From an uncultured Oscillospiraceae bacterium (GTDB lineage: Bacteria; Bacillota; Clostridia; Oscillospirales; Oscillospiraceae), in NCBI GenBank assembly GCA_944385785.1, contig CALWYO010000086.1, positions 1-40,805 on the forward strand: 40,805 nucleotides of DNA, written 5' to 3'. Below, one piece after another: positions 1 through 6,862 of the stretch (within the stretch, counting starts at the first letter, position 1; every line of letters starts with the position of its first letter). Below the pieces are notes generated by a model, which was given only the letters and a program-made list of their open reading frames with translations, was not told the DNA's origin and did not search any database. The position numbers were made by a program, and so were the translations under genes.

Positions 1-14
1 GAGAGAAATTTACC

Positions 15-43
15 TTGACAGTTTGTAAAAGGTGAGATATATT
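15..43 (+). promoter_or_regulatory. Sigma-A promoter of the trp T-box transcript
   Basis: A consensus -35 TTGACA (15-20) and -10 TATATT (38-43) are separated by exactly 17 bases, so transcription should begin near position 50, just ahead of the T-box leader. The promoter is embedded in an inverted repeat, described separately. Confidence 0.8.
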
Positions 44-59
44 GTAACTTACAAACTGT
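18..59. repeat. 11-bp inverted repeat spanning the trp promoter, possible operator
   Basis: ACAGTTTGTAA at 18-28 is repeated as its exact reverse complement at 49-59, with a 20-base spacer holding the -10 box. The arm centres are 31 bp apart, about three helical turns. The left arm overlaps the end of the -35 box and lies upstream of the predicted start site, so the pair cannot form an RNA hairpin in this transcript. It is better explained as a DNA-level operator. No repressor is identified in the window. Confidence 0.55.
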
Positions 60-313
60 TGATGCGGGAATAAAGCTTGTTGTGCACTTACAGAGAGCCT
101 GGGATGCTGTGATCCAGGCAGAACGCAGGCAGGCAAATGGGCCGCGGAGGGCGCGTGGAACGGCTTTTTGCTTAGTATATTGCGACGCTTTGGCATGCGT
201 TAGTTGCCGGGGATATAATGTATCCTGTTTAAGAGCGCGGTTTTCCGTGAATCAAGGTGGCACCGCGGGTTATGCCCGTCCTTGACAAGCTGTCAGGGAC
301 GGGTTTTTGTTTT
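50..313 (+). ncRNA. T-box leader, predicted tryptophan specificity
   Basis: The T-box hallmark AAGGTGGCACCGCGG lies at 254-268, downstream of a Stem I-like region with an AGAGA element near 91-95 and a GCCTGG/CCAGGC helix. In T-boxes the bulge base after UGG pairs with the tRNA discriminator base. Here it is C, predicting G73, which matches bacterial tRNA-Trp. UGG triplets at 138-140 and 156-158 are candidate specifiers; I could not fold Stem I well enough to choose. The antiterminator competes with the terminator at 275-308. Uncharged tRNA-Trp would let transcription continue into trpBA. Confidence 0.88.
275..308 (+). terminator. T-box intrinsic terminator
   Basis: CCCGTCCTTGACA (275-287) pairs with TGTCAGGGACGGG (291-303), with one G-U pair and a three-base loop, followed by TTTTT (304-308). 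It directly follows the T-box sequence, as expected for the terminator arm of the switch. Confidence 0.9.
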
Positions 314-358
314 ATCAGATCGTCCCATGATGAATTATTTTGAAAGGGTTGATTTTGT

Positions 359-1543
359 ATGTCGAAAGGACGATTTGGCATTTATGGGGGGCAATATGTT
401 CCAGAGACTCTGATGAACGCTCTCGATGAGCTGGAAGAAGCATATAATAGATATAAAGATGACCCTGAATTTAATGCCGAACTAAATAACTTGTTAAATG
501 AATACGCCGGTAGGCCGTCGCGACTCTATTATGCAAAACGCATGACAGAGGACCTTGGCGGAGCAAAGATATATTTGAAACGTGAAGATCTAAATCATAC
601 CGGTGCTCATAAAATCAATAATGTGCTGGGACAGGCTCTTCTGGCACAGAGGATGGGCAAAACGCGGCTTATTGCAGAGACAGGCGCTGGACAGCATGGA
701 GTTGCAACAGCTACTGTTGCGGCTTTGCTTGGAATGGAATGCGATGTTTATATGGGCAGGGAAGATACAGAGAGACAGGCACTTAATGTATACAAGATGC
801 GTTTGTTGGGAGCAAGGGTGCATCCGGTCACATCTGGTACTGCTACGCTGAAAGATGCCGTCAACGAGACAATGCGAGAGTGGGCAACTAGGCTGTCTGA
901 TACACACTACTGCCTTGGCTCTTGTATGGGACCACATCCTTTCCCGACTATCGTACGTGATTTCCAGTCTGTTATATCCAGGGAAATAAAGGAACAGATG
1001 TTTGCGCGTGAGGGGAGACTTCCTGATGCAGTTGTCGCTTGCGTAGGCGGTGGTTCAAACGCTATTGGAGCTTTTTATAATTTTATTGATGACCCATCAG
1101 TCAGATTAATAGGCTGTGAGGCCGCAGGACGAGGAATAGATACATTTGAAACTGCAGCTACGATATCTGTGGGTAAACTGGGGATTTTTCATGGGATGAA
1201 ATCTTTCTTCTGCCAGGACGAATATGGACAGATTGCACCTGTATATTCCATATCTGCAGGTCTTGACTATCCGGGTATCGGCCCTGAACACGCCTGGCTT
1301 CACGAGACGGGAAGAGCGGAGTACGTTCCGGTAACTGATAATGAAGCTGTTGAAGCTTTTGAGTATTTAAGCCGCATTGAGGGGATTATTCCTGCTATAG
1401 AGTCAGCGCATGCTGTGGCTCATGCTATCAAAATTGCACCTGCGATGGGAAAAGATAAAATAATGGTCATAAATATATCTGGCCGTGGTGATAAGGACTG
1501 TGTATCCATTGCCAGATATAGAGGGGAGGAAATTTCAGAATGA
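359..1543 (+). CDS. trpB: Tryptophan synthase beta chain
   Basis: The protein (394 aa) is the PLP-dependent beta subunit that condenses indole with L-serine to make L-tryptophan in the cytoplasm, normally in an alpha2-beta2 complex with TrpA. Visible hallmarks are NHTGAHKIN with the PLP lysine K85, the [11 protein letters not shown] segment carrying the catalytic glutamate, and the glycine-rich phosphate loop GGGSNAIG. Length is normal for the family. The ATG follows a modest AAAGGG ribosome site and lies 50 bases past the T-box terminator. Its stop overlaps the trpA start by 4 bases (ATGA), implying translational coupling. No other trp pathway gene lies in the window, so trpBA may act on indole or on precursor made elsewhere. 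Confidence 0.97.
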   Translation: MSKGRFGIYGGQYVPETLMNALDELEEAYNRYKDDPEFNAELNNLLNEYAGRPSRLYYAKRMTEDLGGAKIYLKREDLNHTGAHKINNVLGQALLAQRMGKTRLIAETGAGQHGVATATVAALLGMECDVYMGREDTERQALNVYKMRLLGARVHPVTSGTATLKDAVNETMREWATRLSDTHYCLGSCMGPHPFPTIVRDFQSVISREIKEQMFAREGRLPDAVVACVGGGSNAIGAFYNFIDDPSVRLIGCEAAGRGIDTFETAATISVGKLGIFHGMKSFFCQDEYGQIAPVYSISAGLDYPGIGPEHAWLHETGRAEYVPVTDNEAVEAFEYLSRIEGIIPAIESAHAVAHAIKIAPAMGKDKIMVINISGRGDKDCVSIARYRGEEISE

Positions 1544-2307
1544 GTGGATTATCCGGTGCTTTTTCTGGGAAAAAGGCATTTATCCCTTTTATCACTTGCG
1601 GATATCCGAGTATTCAGGTGACTGAAAAGGCTGTCCTGGCCCTTGATAATGCCGGTGCAGATATAATTGAACTTGGTATACCGTTTTCAGATACGACTGC
1701 TGAAGGTGCTCTAATCCAGGAGATGAACAATTCAGCTCTTTCAGCTGGCATAACTACGGACGATGTCCTTCAGCTTGTCAAAAAAATAAGCCGGTCCATA
1801 TCGGCTTTAATCGTTCTTTCCACCTATGCAAATGTTGTATTTTCCTACGGAACCGATAGATTCATTTCAAGCGCGGTCCAGTGTGGTGCTAAAGGACTGA
1901 TTTTATCTGATGTGCCATATGAAGAGGCAGAGGAGTTTAGAAAGTCCTGCGATAGGTACGGAATGGACTTGATATTGCAGACTGTACCTTTTTTAGAGCG
2001 CCCATTTTCTGAAATAGCAGCTGCTTCAGAGGGATTTGCATATTGCTCTTCTGCTGGAGAAGATGCGGAAGCTGATGGAAAAGCTATTGGCGTTTCTGAA
2101 ATGATAAAATTTATAAAAAAGGACAACATTGGCACATACTGCGCTGTTGACTTAGATGTAAGAAACGCTGATGAAGCCCATAACGCCGCACTGATCTCAG
2201 ATGGAGTGATCGTAAGCTGCGCTTTTCAACAGATTTTAAAATCATATGACAACTATAGCATCGAAAAAATCGAAACATTGGCGAGACGCATGAGGAAAGT
2301 GATATAA
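1540..2307 (+). CDS. trpA: Tryptophan synthase alpha chain, divergent
   Basis: TrpA (255 aa) normally cleaves indole-3-glycerol phosphate and channels indole to TrpB. The TIM-barrel framework is recognisable: PFITCGYP, then ELGIPFSD with E44 in the place of Salmonella E49. Several conserved motifs are altered. The usual SDPxADGP is SDTTAEGA, so the catalytic Asp60 position is Glu (E55), a change I believe also occurs in other Firmicutes. The loop-6 GVTG motif is replaced by AGEDAEADG, the GFGI strand by DLDV, and the phosphate-binding VGSA by VSCA. Identity as a TrpA-family protein is secure from fold motifs and coupling to trpB. Full catalytic activity is uncertain; it could be a low-activity or mainly structural partner of TrpB. 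Confidence 0.88.
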   Translation: MSGLSGAFSGKKAFIPFITCGYPSIQVTEKAVLALDNAGADIIELGIPFSDTTAEGALIQEMNNSALSAGITTDDVLQLVKKISRSISALIVLSTYANVVFSYGTDRFISSAVQCGAKGLILSDVPYEEAEEFRKSCDRYGMDLILQTVPFLERPFSEIAAASEGFAYCSSAGEDAEADGKAIGVSEMIKFIKKDNIGTYCAVDLDVRNADEAHNAALISDGVIVSCAFQQILKSYDNYSIEKIETLARRMRKVI

Positions 2308-2324
2308 ACCTATATCAATTAGAT

Positions 2325-2356
2325 AAGATGGAGCGGAAAGTTTTCCGCTCCATCTT
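2325..2356 (+). terminator. Hairpin terminator after trpA, no clear U-tract
   Basis: AAGATGGAGCGGAAA (2325-2339) pairs perfectly with 2342-2356 around a two-base centre, giving a 15-bp stem 18 bases past the trpA stop. The following sequence GTTGTGCTGTG lacks a run of T, so termination may be inefficient or Rho-dependent. Confidence 0.6.
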
Positions 2357-2412
2357 GTTGTGCTGTGTACTCATGATTACGAAATATTTTTATATTTTTT
2401 TGCTGGTTTGCG

Positions 2413-2441
2413 TTGACAAACTTATTAGATAGTGATAAGGT
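2413..2441 (+). promoter_or_regulatory. Promoter of the metal-transport-like module
   Basis: TTGACA (2413-2418) is followed after 17 bases by TAAGGT (2436-2441), preceded by TG at 2433-2434 in the extended -10 arrangement. The predicted start, near 2448, falls inside the left arm of the adjacent palindrome. Confidence 0.5.
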
Positions 2442-2481
2442 TTTATACAAGAATTAGCTGTGGCTAATTCTTGTATAAAAC
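2440..2481. repeat. 42-bp perfect palindrome with 19-bp arms at the module promoter
   Basis: The 19 bases at 2440-2458 recur as their exact reverse complement at 2463-2481, separated by TGTG. No U-tract follows and the left arm overlaps the -10 box and start site, so this is unlikely to be a terminator. A repressor-binding operator is the simplest reading. The centre TTAGC-TGTG-GCTAA contains TTAG-N6-CTAA, which loosely resembles DtxR/IdeR-type metal-regulator boxes. That comparison is an inference. Confidence 0.65.
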
Positions 2482-2499
2482 GCACTGGAGAGTGATGAA

Positions 2500-2580
2500 A
2501 TGAAGCAACACCGTTTCTGGGCGTGGGCAGCAGTTATTTGTTTTATTATGGTTTTTTATACAGGATATCACCATAAGTAA
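2500..2580 (+). CDS. 26-aa single-pass membrane peptide
   Basis: ATG at 2500 lies nine bases after GGAG (2487-2490) and opens a 26-codon frame ending TAA at 2580. The peptide starts MKQHRFWAWA, continues as a hydrophobic stretch of about 16 residues (roughly 8-23), and ends TGYHHK. It therefore has basic and histidine-rich ends around one membrane segment. The next gene's ribosome site (AAGGAG, 2579-2584) overlaps this stop codon, so the two are co-translated. I recall small clostridial proteins with a similar TGYKH ending (possibly a DUF6219-type family) but cannot verify it. A role as a small subunit or regulator of the ATPase encoded downstream is inference. Confidence 0.7.
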   Translation: MKQHRFWAWAAVICFIMVFYTGYHHK

Positions 2581-2592
2581 GGAGTGGGAAAG

Positions 2593-2868
2593 ATGTTTAG
2601 TTGTATTGATGGTAAGAAATTGGCATTATTTTTGGGCGGTGTGGTCTTTGGCACCGCAGGTATAAAAGTCTTATCGAGCAAAGACGCTAAAAGAGTATAT
2701 ACAAAGTGTACGGCGGCGGCTTTGCGAACTAAAGATAGTATTATGAAAACTGTGACTACAATACAGGAAAATGCCGAAGATGTTTTGGCTGAAGCGAAAA
2801 AGATAAATGAAGAACGAGCAAAAAACGATGCTTCCCAAATTATTGACGGTGCTCAGGACGAAGAATAA
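2593..2868 (+). CDS. DUF6110 family protein
   Basis: This 91-aa protein begins at ATG 2593, eight bases after AAGGAG (2579-2584); the longer GTG reading would start on that ribosome site. Residues about 8-25 (KLALFLGGVVFGTAGIKVL) form one membrane anchor. A basic SKDAKRVY segment and a charged, probably helical tail with repeated E/K residues follow. This arrangement matches the DUF6110 proteins found beside heavy-metal P-type ATPases in clostridia. Its function is unknown. Position suggests an accessory or assembly factor for the transporter encoded next. Confidence 0.75.
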   Translation: MFSCIDGKKLALFLGGVVFGTAGIKVLSSKDAKRVYTKCTAAALRTKDSIMKTVTTIQENAEDVLAEAKKINEERAKNDASQIIDGAQDEE

Positions 2869-2877
2869 GAACCATAT

Positions 2878-2906
2878 GGAGGCCAGCTACTTGCGGGCCT
2901 CCTTTT
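2878..2906 (+). terminator. Short hairpin with U-tract between DUF6110 gene and ATPase gene
   Basis: GGAGGCC (2878-2884) pairs with GGCCTCC (2896-2902) and is followed by TTTT. It lies nine bases after the DUF6110 stop and 29 bases before the ATPase start. With a 7-bp stem, 11-base loop and short T-run it looks like a partial terminator that would lower ATPase expression relative to the small genes. Confidence 0.5.
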
Positions 2907-2934
2907 CGGATTCCCATTGACGGGAGGAACAAAA

Positions 2935-5028
2935 TTGAAGTTTATTATCAAACATGAAATTGATGGCAGGATGAGAGTGCGTTCCGCTGCCGGAACTATG
3001 TCTTTTCGACAAGCTGATATATTACAGTACTATTTAGAAAATATAAGTGTGGTAGAACGGGCTCATGTATATGAGCGTACAGGAGACGCGGTAATCATCT
3101 ATCGTGGCAGCAGGGAAGAGATAATTGAAAAACTTGCGCGGTTTGCTTTTCAGAATGTTGATGTCCCTGAGAGCGTTTTGGAGAATTCTAATAGATCAGT
3201 TGAGAGTTTTTATAAGGAAAAAATCATTATTAAGACATTATCTCGCATTTTTGCAAAATGCTTTGTGCCGTATTCTCTGCGTATTTTCTATACAACCATA
3301 AAAATGCTTAAATATATAAAACAGGGGATTATATGTTTAAAAAGAGGCAGAATAGGAGTTCCTGTGTTGGACGCAATAGCGATAACTGCCTCTATATTTA
3401 GAGGTGAGTTTAACACTGCCAGTTCAATAATGTATCTTCTGAGTATTGGGGAGTGTATGGAGGACTGGACTCACAAGAAGGCTGCTGGAGATTTAGCCAG
3501 AAGTATGTCGCTTAATTTGGACACCGTGTGGATAGAGAAAAACGGACGGGAGATTAAAGTGCCTGCATCTTCTGTGATGACTGGAGATATTGCAGTTGTC
3601 AGAATGGGAGACGTAATCCCATTTGACGGTACCGTTGAAAATGGAGAAGCTATGGTGAATCAGGCATCTCTAACTGGAGAGGGAATGCCGGTAAAGAAGA
3701 CAAAGGGCGGATATGTGTATGCTGGTACGGCAATAGAAGAAGGAGAGCTTCATATATCCGTTAGGGAAGTTGCAGGCTCTACCAGGTTTGAGAAAATAAT
3801 TACTATGATCGAGGAATCAGAAAAACTGAAATCAGCAGTTGAAAGTAAGGCGGAACATTTGGCAGATAATCTTGTCCCGTATACTTTATTCGGCACGGTG
3901 ATAGTTTGGCTTTTAACAAGAAATATTACAAAGACACTCTCTGTGTTAATGGTGGATTTTTCTTGTGCGCTTAAATTAGCCATGCCTGTTACAGTTTTAT
4001 CGGCTATGCGCGAGTGCAGTAACTATGGTATTACTGTGAAGGGCGGTAAATATCTTGAAGCGGTGGCTGAGGCTGATACAATAGTGTTTGACAAAACGGG
4101 AACATTAACAAAAGCTCAGCCTGTTTTCAAACAGATTATCCCTCTTTGTGATAGAAATCCGGATGACCTTCTCCGTATAGCAGCCTGTCTTGAAGAGCAT
4201 TTTCCACATTCTATGGCAAAAGCTGTGACTCAAGCGGCAAAGATGAGAGGGTTGGAGCACGAAGAAATGCATTCAAAAGTTGACTATATTGTCGCGCATG
4301 GAATTGCCAGCAATATTGGTGCTAAACGAGTTGTAATTGGAAGCGCACATTTTGTGCTTGACGATGAAAAGTGTGTTGTCCAAGACAGTTACAGACATGT
4401 AATGGATGATTTGCCTCTTGATTGTTCTCATCTGTATTTGGCTATAGACGGCGTACTTGCCGCTGTTATATGTATTTCCGATCCGCTTCGCCAGGAGGCG
4501 CAAGATGTTATAGATGGGTTAAAACATGCGGGATTTGATAATATTGTCATGATGACAGGTGACAGTCGGCGTACGGCAGATTCAATTGCATTGCAGGTAG
4601 GAATTGATAAGTATTACGCTGAAGTGCTCCCAGAAGATAAGGCAAAATTTATTCAGAGCCAAAGGGATAATGGAAGAACGGTTGTAATGGTAGGCGACGG
4701 CATCAATGATTCTCCGGCGCTCTCAGCAGCTAATGCTGGTATTGCAATTAGCGAAGGCGCAGCTATAGCCAGAGAGATAGCGGACATAACTGTTGCCGCT
4801 GATGACTTGCGCGAACTTGTCAGACTTAAATATTTGAGCACCGCCATGATGAAAAGAATAAACAGGAACTACAGGGCGATTATGGGAATAAACGGCGGAC
4901 TCATACTTTTGGGTATACTGGGAGCCATACAGCCTGCGATGTCGGCGCTGCTGCACAATATGTCGACTTTAGTAATTGGCTTGGAGAGTATGAGAAACTT
5001 ACTGCCGGCAGAAAATACAAAGGCATAA
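2935..5028 (+). CDS. Heavy-metal-type (P1B-like) P-type ATPase with HMA_2-like N-terminus
   Basis: A 697-aa membrane ATPase predicted to export a transition metal. The TTG start at 2935 is chosen because GGGAGGA (2922-2928) sits six bases upstream. Order: an N-terminal domain of about 75 residues like HMA_2, with no CxxC metal site; membrane segments; actuator loop LTGEG (TGE at 247-249); the membrane metal-site helix; phosphorylation site DKTGTLT (D386); an EEHFPHSMAKA nucleotide-binding motif; and the hinge GDGINDSPAL (about 587-596). The usual CPC of the transport site reads FSC (C344, then ALKLAMP), so substrate cannot be predicted from standard P1B signatures. Manganese, iron or another divalent ion is possible. 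It ends a three-gene module and is followed by a strong terminator. Confidence 0.9.
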   Translation: MKFIIKHEIDGRMRVRSAAGTMSFRQADILQYYLENISVVERAHVYERTGDAVIIYRGSREEIIEKLARFAFQNVDVPESVLENSNRSVESFYKEKIIIKTLSRIFAKCFVPYSLRIFYTTIKMLKYIKQGIICLKRGRIGVPVLDAIAITASIFRGEFNTASSIMYLLSIGECMEDWTHKKAAGDLARSMSLNLDTVWIEKNGREIKVPASSVMTGDIAVVRMGDVIPFDGTVENGEAMVNQASLTGEGMPVKKTKGGYVYAGTAIEEGELHISVREVAGSTRFEKIITMIEESEKLKSAVESKAEHLADNLVPYTLFGTVIVWLLTRNITKTLSVLMVDFSCALKLAMPVTVLSAMRECSNYGITVKGGKYLEAVAEADTIVFDKTGTLTKAQPVFKQIIPLCDRNPDDLLRIAACLEEHFPHSMAKAVTQAAKMRGLEHEEMHSKVDYIVAHGIASNIGAKRVVIGSAHFVLDDEKCVVQDSYRHVMDDLPLDCSHLYLAIDGVLAAVICISDPLRQEAQDVIDGLKHAGFDNIVMMTGDSRRTADSIALQVGIDKYYAEVLPEDKAKFIQSQRDNGRTVVMVGDGINDSPALSAANAGIAISEGAAIAREIADITVAADDLRELVRLKYLSTAMMKRINRNYRAIMGINGGLILLGILGAIQPAMSALLHNMSTLVIGLESMRNLLPAENTKA

Positions 5029-5053
5029 TCTGCATATATTTTTTGCCATATAT

Positions 5054-5093
5054 AAAAATGTCTGACGAGCATTTTAGTTCGTCAGACATTTTT
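5054..5093. terminator. Terminator after the ATPase gene
   Basis: A perfect 15-bp stem, AAAAATGTCTGACGA (5054-5068) with 5079-5093, and a 10-base loop end in TTTTT. The A-run on the opposite side would allow it to work in both directions. Confidence 0.9.
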
Positions 5094-5119
5094 ATAAAGT
5101 AAAAAATTAGAATGAAAGG

Positions 5120-5156
5120 AAAAAGTCCTCCAAAGCCTTATTACTTTGAAGGACTT
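5120..5156 (-). terminator. Minus-strand intrinsic terminator
   Basis: On the minus strand, AAGTCCTTCAAAG (5156-5144) pairs with CTTTGGAGGACTT (5135-5123), one pair being a wobble, followed by a T-run from the As at 5120-5124. No minus-strand protein gene ends here, which suggests a short non-coding transcript from the right. Confidence 0.6.
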
Positions 5157-5213
5157 GTGTCAAGACGTCACCAATGATAAAAACTCACCGTGGTGCATTG
5201 CTCTCCACACTAT
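5120..5213 (-). ncRNA. Candidate small RNA on the minus strand
   Basis: A -10 box TATAAT on the minus strand (5226-5221) would start transcription near 5213. The RNA would end at the terminator at 5156-5120, about 95 nt later. In between, CACCACGGTG and the CAATG/CATTG arms could fold. There is no good -35 and no ORF. This could also be the fossil end of a mobile element. Confidence 0.3.
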
Positions 5214-5692
5214 ATACACGATTATATCATATTTATTGGTATCTACACGATTTTTGCAATGATACCCCCTTTCCTATATCTCTACACGATAAACCCACTT
5301 GACCAAACTAAAGTGCTAATATAAAGTAGAAATAGAAAAAGGTCATGCCTAAGTTAAGAAAGAGGAAATACAAGCACCATGCGGTTATATCAAAATAGTA
5401 CTATTATCAAATGATAACTACTATTTTACCACTGTTTTCCGCTCAAAACAACGCTGAGACCGCTTATTTTTCCGTTATTTTGTGTCAGCACGTTGCAAGT
5501 TGACCAACAGAGGCTGCCCCCATCCGTCATTATGCTTGACAAGATGTAACAAAGATTTCAAGGTGTTACATCCGGTGTTTTTGAGCCTGATTTCAAAGCT
5601 GCAATGTCGGCGTTTCTGCGGTGGGAATTGTCCAGATTGAGCTGAAAAACTACATTGAAACGCTTATAATTGCACTTTTTGCACGATTACAG
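5157..5692. other. Non-coding debris region of the decayed island
   Basis: No intact gene is visible. The stretch holds the TACACGAT repeats; a 17-codon plus-strand ORF (5345-5398, MPKLRKRKYKHHAVISK) that looks like the truncated start of a basic protein; a nested hairpin with AAAATAGTA (5392-5400) and TACTATTTT (5419-5427) arms; a GATGTAACA/TGTTACATC inverted repeat (5543-5551, 5564-5572); and a minus-strand open segment of about 43 codons ending at TGA 5560-5558, with a CKKC motif at its start. The mixture suggests remnants of a mobile element. I cannot name it. Confidence 0.45.
5215..5290. repeat. Three TACACGAT direct repeats
   Basis: TACACGAT occurs at 5215-5222, 5244-5251 and 5283-5290, with start-to-start distances of 29 and 39 bases; the last two copies share CTACACGAT. 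They lie upstream of and within the candidate minus-strand promoter region and could be regulator-binding sites. Degenerate replication or integration repeats are the alternative. Confidence 0.45.
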
Positions 5693-5698
5693 TAAAAT
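5670..5698 (+). promoter_or_regulatory. Promoter of the broken lipoprotein gene
   Basis: TTGCAC (5670-5675) and TAAAAT (5693-5698) are separated by 17 bases, giving a start near 5705 and a short leader to the GGAGG ribosome site at 5739-5743. Confidence 0.5.
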
Positions 5699-5751
5699 CG
5701 GGGCAATAGTCTGCCAAGGCTAAGAACATTAAGAATTTGGAGGTAATGAAG

Positions 5752-6841
5752 ATGAAAAAATATTTAGCATGTTTTTTAATCCTTGCAGTCAGCTTATTCA
5801 CTCTGTGCAGTTGTGCCTCCAGTGATGACGCAGCTGCAAACAGCCCGCCTGAGCCATCCACGAGCGTGGAGGATTCGGCGGAGAGCAACAAGCCAGCTGA
5901 AGAAACCCGGCCTCAACCGGACGGGGATGAGCCGGCAACGGAAACGCCTAGTCAGTCTTGAAGAGCCGGGAGAGATTACGGGGATTATAGCGATGGTGAC
6001 AGAGATCACGTCTGACTATTCGTTTACGATCTTGAGCATTGATCCAGATACTGGTGAGCAAAAAACTATATCCACGATCGTTTATCCCGGGACTTCTACT
6101 GATAGCACAGGCGAATGTTACTATTTTCCAGCCATTACGAAGATATATACCTCGTCACTATGCGAGTGGATCTCCACCGACTTGCAGAAGGTCGCAACGA
6201 CTAAACAATTTGGGACCAATGGCGAATATCATGCTGGATGGTTCGACACGAGTGGCACATTCTTTGATGTTACAGCGGCAGTAGGAATGCAAGCGGAAAG
6301 TGATTTTGATGCTCCCACAAAGCATCGCGCACTGGGGTTTTCGGGTGAGCAATTCGTTTTTGAGGATGCGGAAACTGGAGAGTCTTATTATGTACCTATA
6401 GACAACATTGCGCCTGATACGGTTCAACTTGGGAATCCCATAGTAGATGCTTTACCTGATGTACCGCGAGACTATTATTTCTGCGACTGGATTGATGATA
6501 GCCGATATTTGGCTGATTACTGTCCTTCGTCTTACGATGAGAAGACGGTGAACGTAATTGTTGACGCAACGTCTAATACTTTTACATAATATGTGCCGAG
6601 TGACGTTAGATTCTCGTGGAATGGCGTGATTAGCCCCAATGGTACGGAAATCGCATTTATTTCTTCTCCTCGAAGTGGGAGTGTTGCCCCAGACTTATAT
6701 ATAACATCCGTTACAGGTGGTGATCCAACTAAGGTCAATACGATGTTATCTTTTTCTGAGGCGGGGAGACCCATCGTGCCAAACTGGACGCAGTATCCAA
6801 CCAGCGGCAGGACGTGTACGACTTTAATCGACTGGCGCTAA
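5752..6841 (+). pseudogene. Broken lipoprotein gene with beta-propeller-like C-terminus
   Basis: ATG 5752 follows GGAGG by eight bases and encodes a lipoprotein signal: basic MKK, a hydrophobic core and a lipobox ending LCS|C. A Ser/Pro/Glu-rich linker follows. That frame stops at 5961 (TGA). The continuation (LEEPGEITGII...) is open one frame away, so about one base has been gained. It then meets an in-frame TAA at 6587-6589 and resumes without shift to 6841. Near 6640-6735 the reading SPNGTEIAFIS ... DLYITSVTGG resembles a PD40/TolB-like propeller repeat. The final residues probably come from another frame junction. An extracytoplasmic binding or surface protein is the likely ancestor. Confidence 0.65.
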
Positions 6842-6858
6842 CTCATGAAGGGGGGTGA
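6760..6858 (+). pseudogene. C-terminal remnant of an unidentified gene
   Basis: A different frame from the lipoprotein fragment is open from 6760 and reads ...LDAVSNQRQDVYDFNRL... to TGA at 6856-6858. It ends where the ribosome site of the next gene begins. This looks like the tail of a gene once translationally coupled to the zinc-ribbon gene, its front replaced by the lipoprotein debris. Function unknown. Confidence 0.3.
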
Positions 6859-6862
6859 TGAA

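Noticed and set aside
82..285. 67-codon plus-strand ORF
   Set aside because: It lies wholly inside the T-box leader, whose conserved sequence explains the region; no ribosome site.
590..937. 115-codon minus-strand ORF opposite trpB
   Set aside because: Shadow of a strongly conserved gene, with no promoter, ribosome site or recognisable domain.
5215..5290. TACACGAT repeats as replication iterons or a CRISPR
   Set aside because: Only three short copies with unequal spacing, no Rep gene, no conserved spacer-repeat structure.
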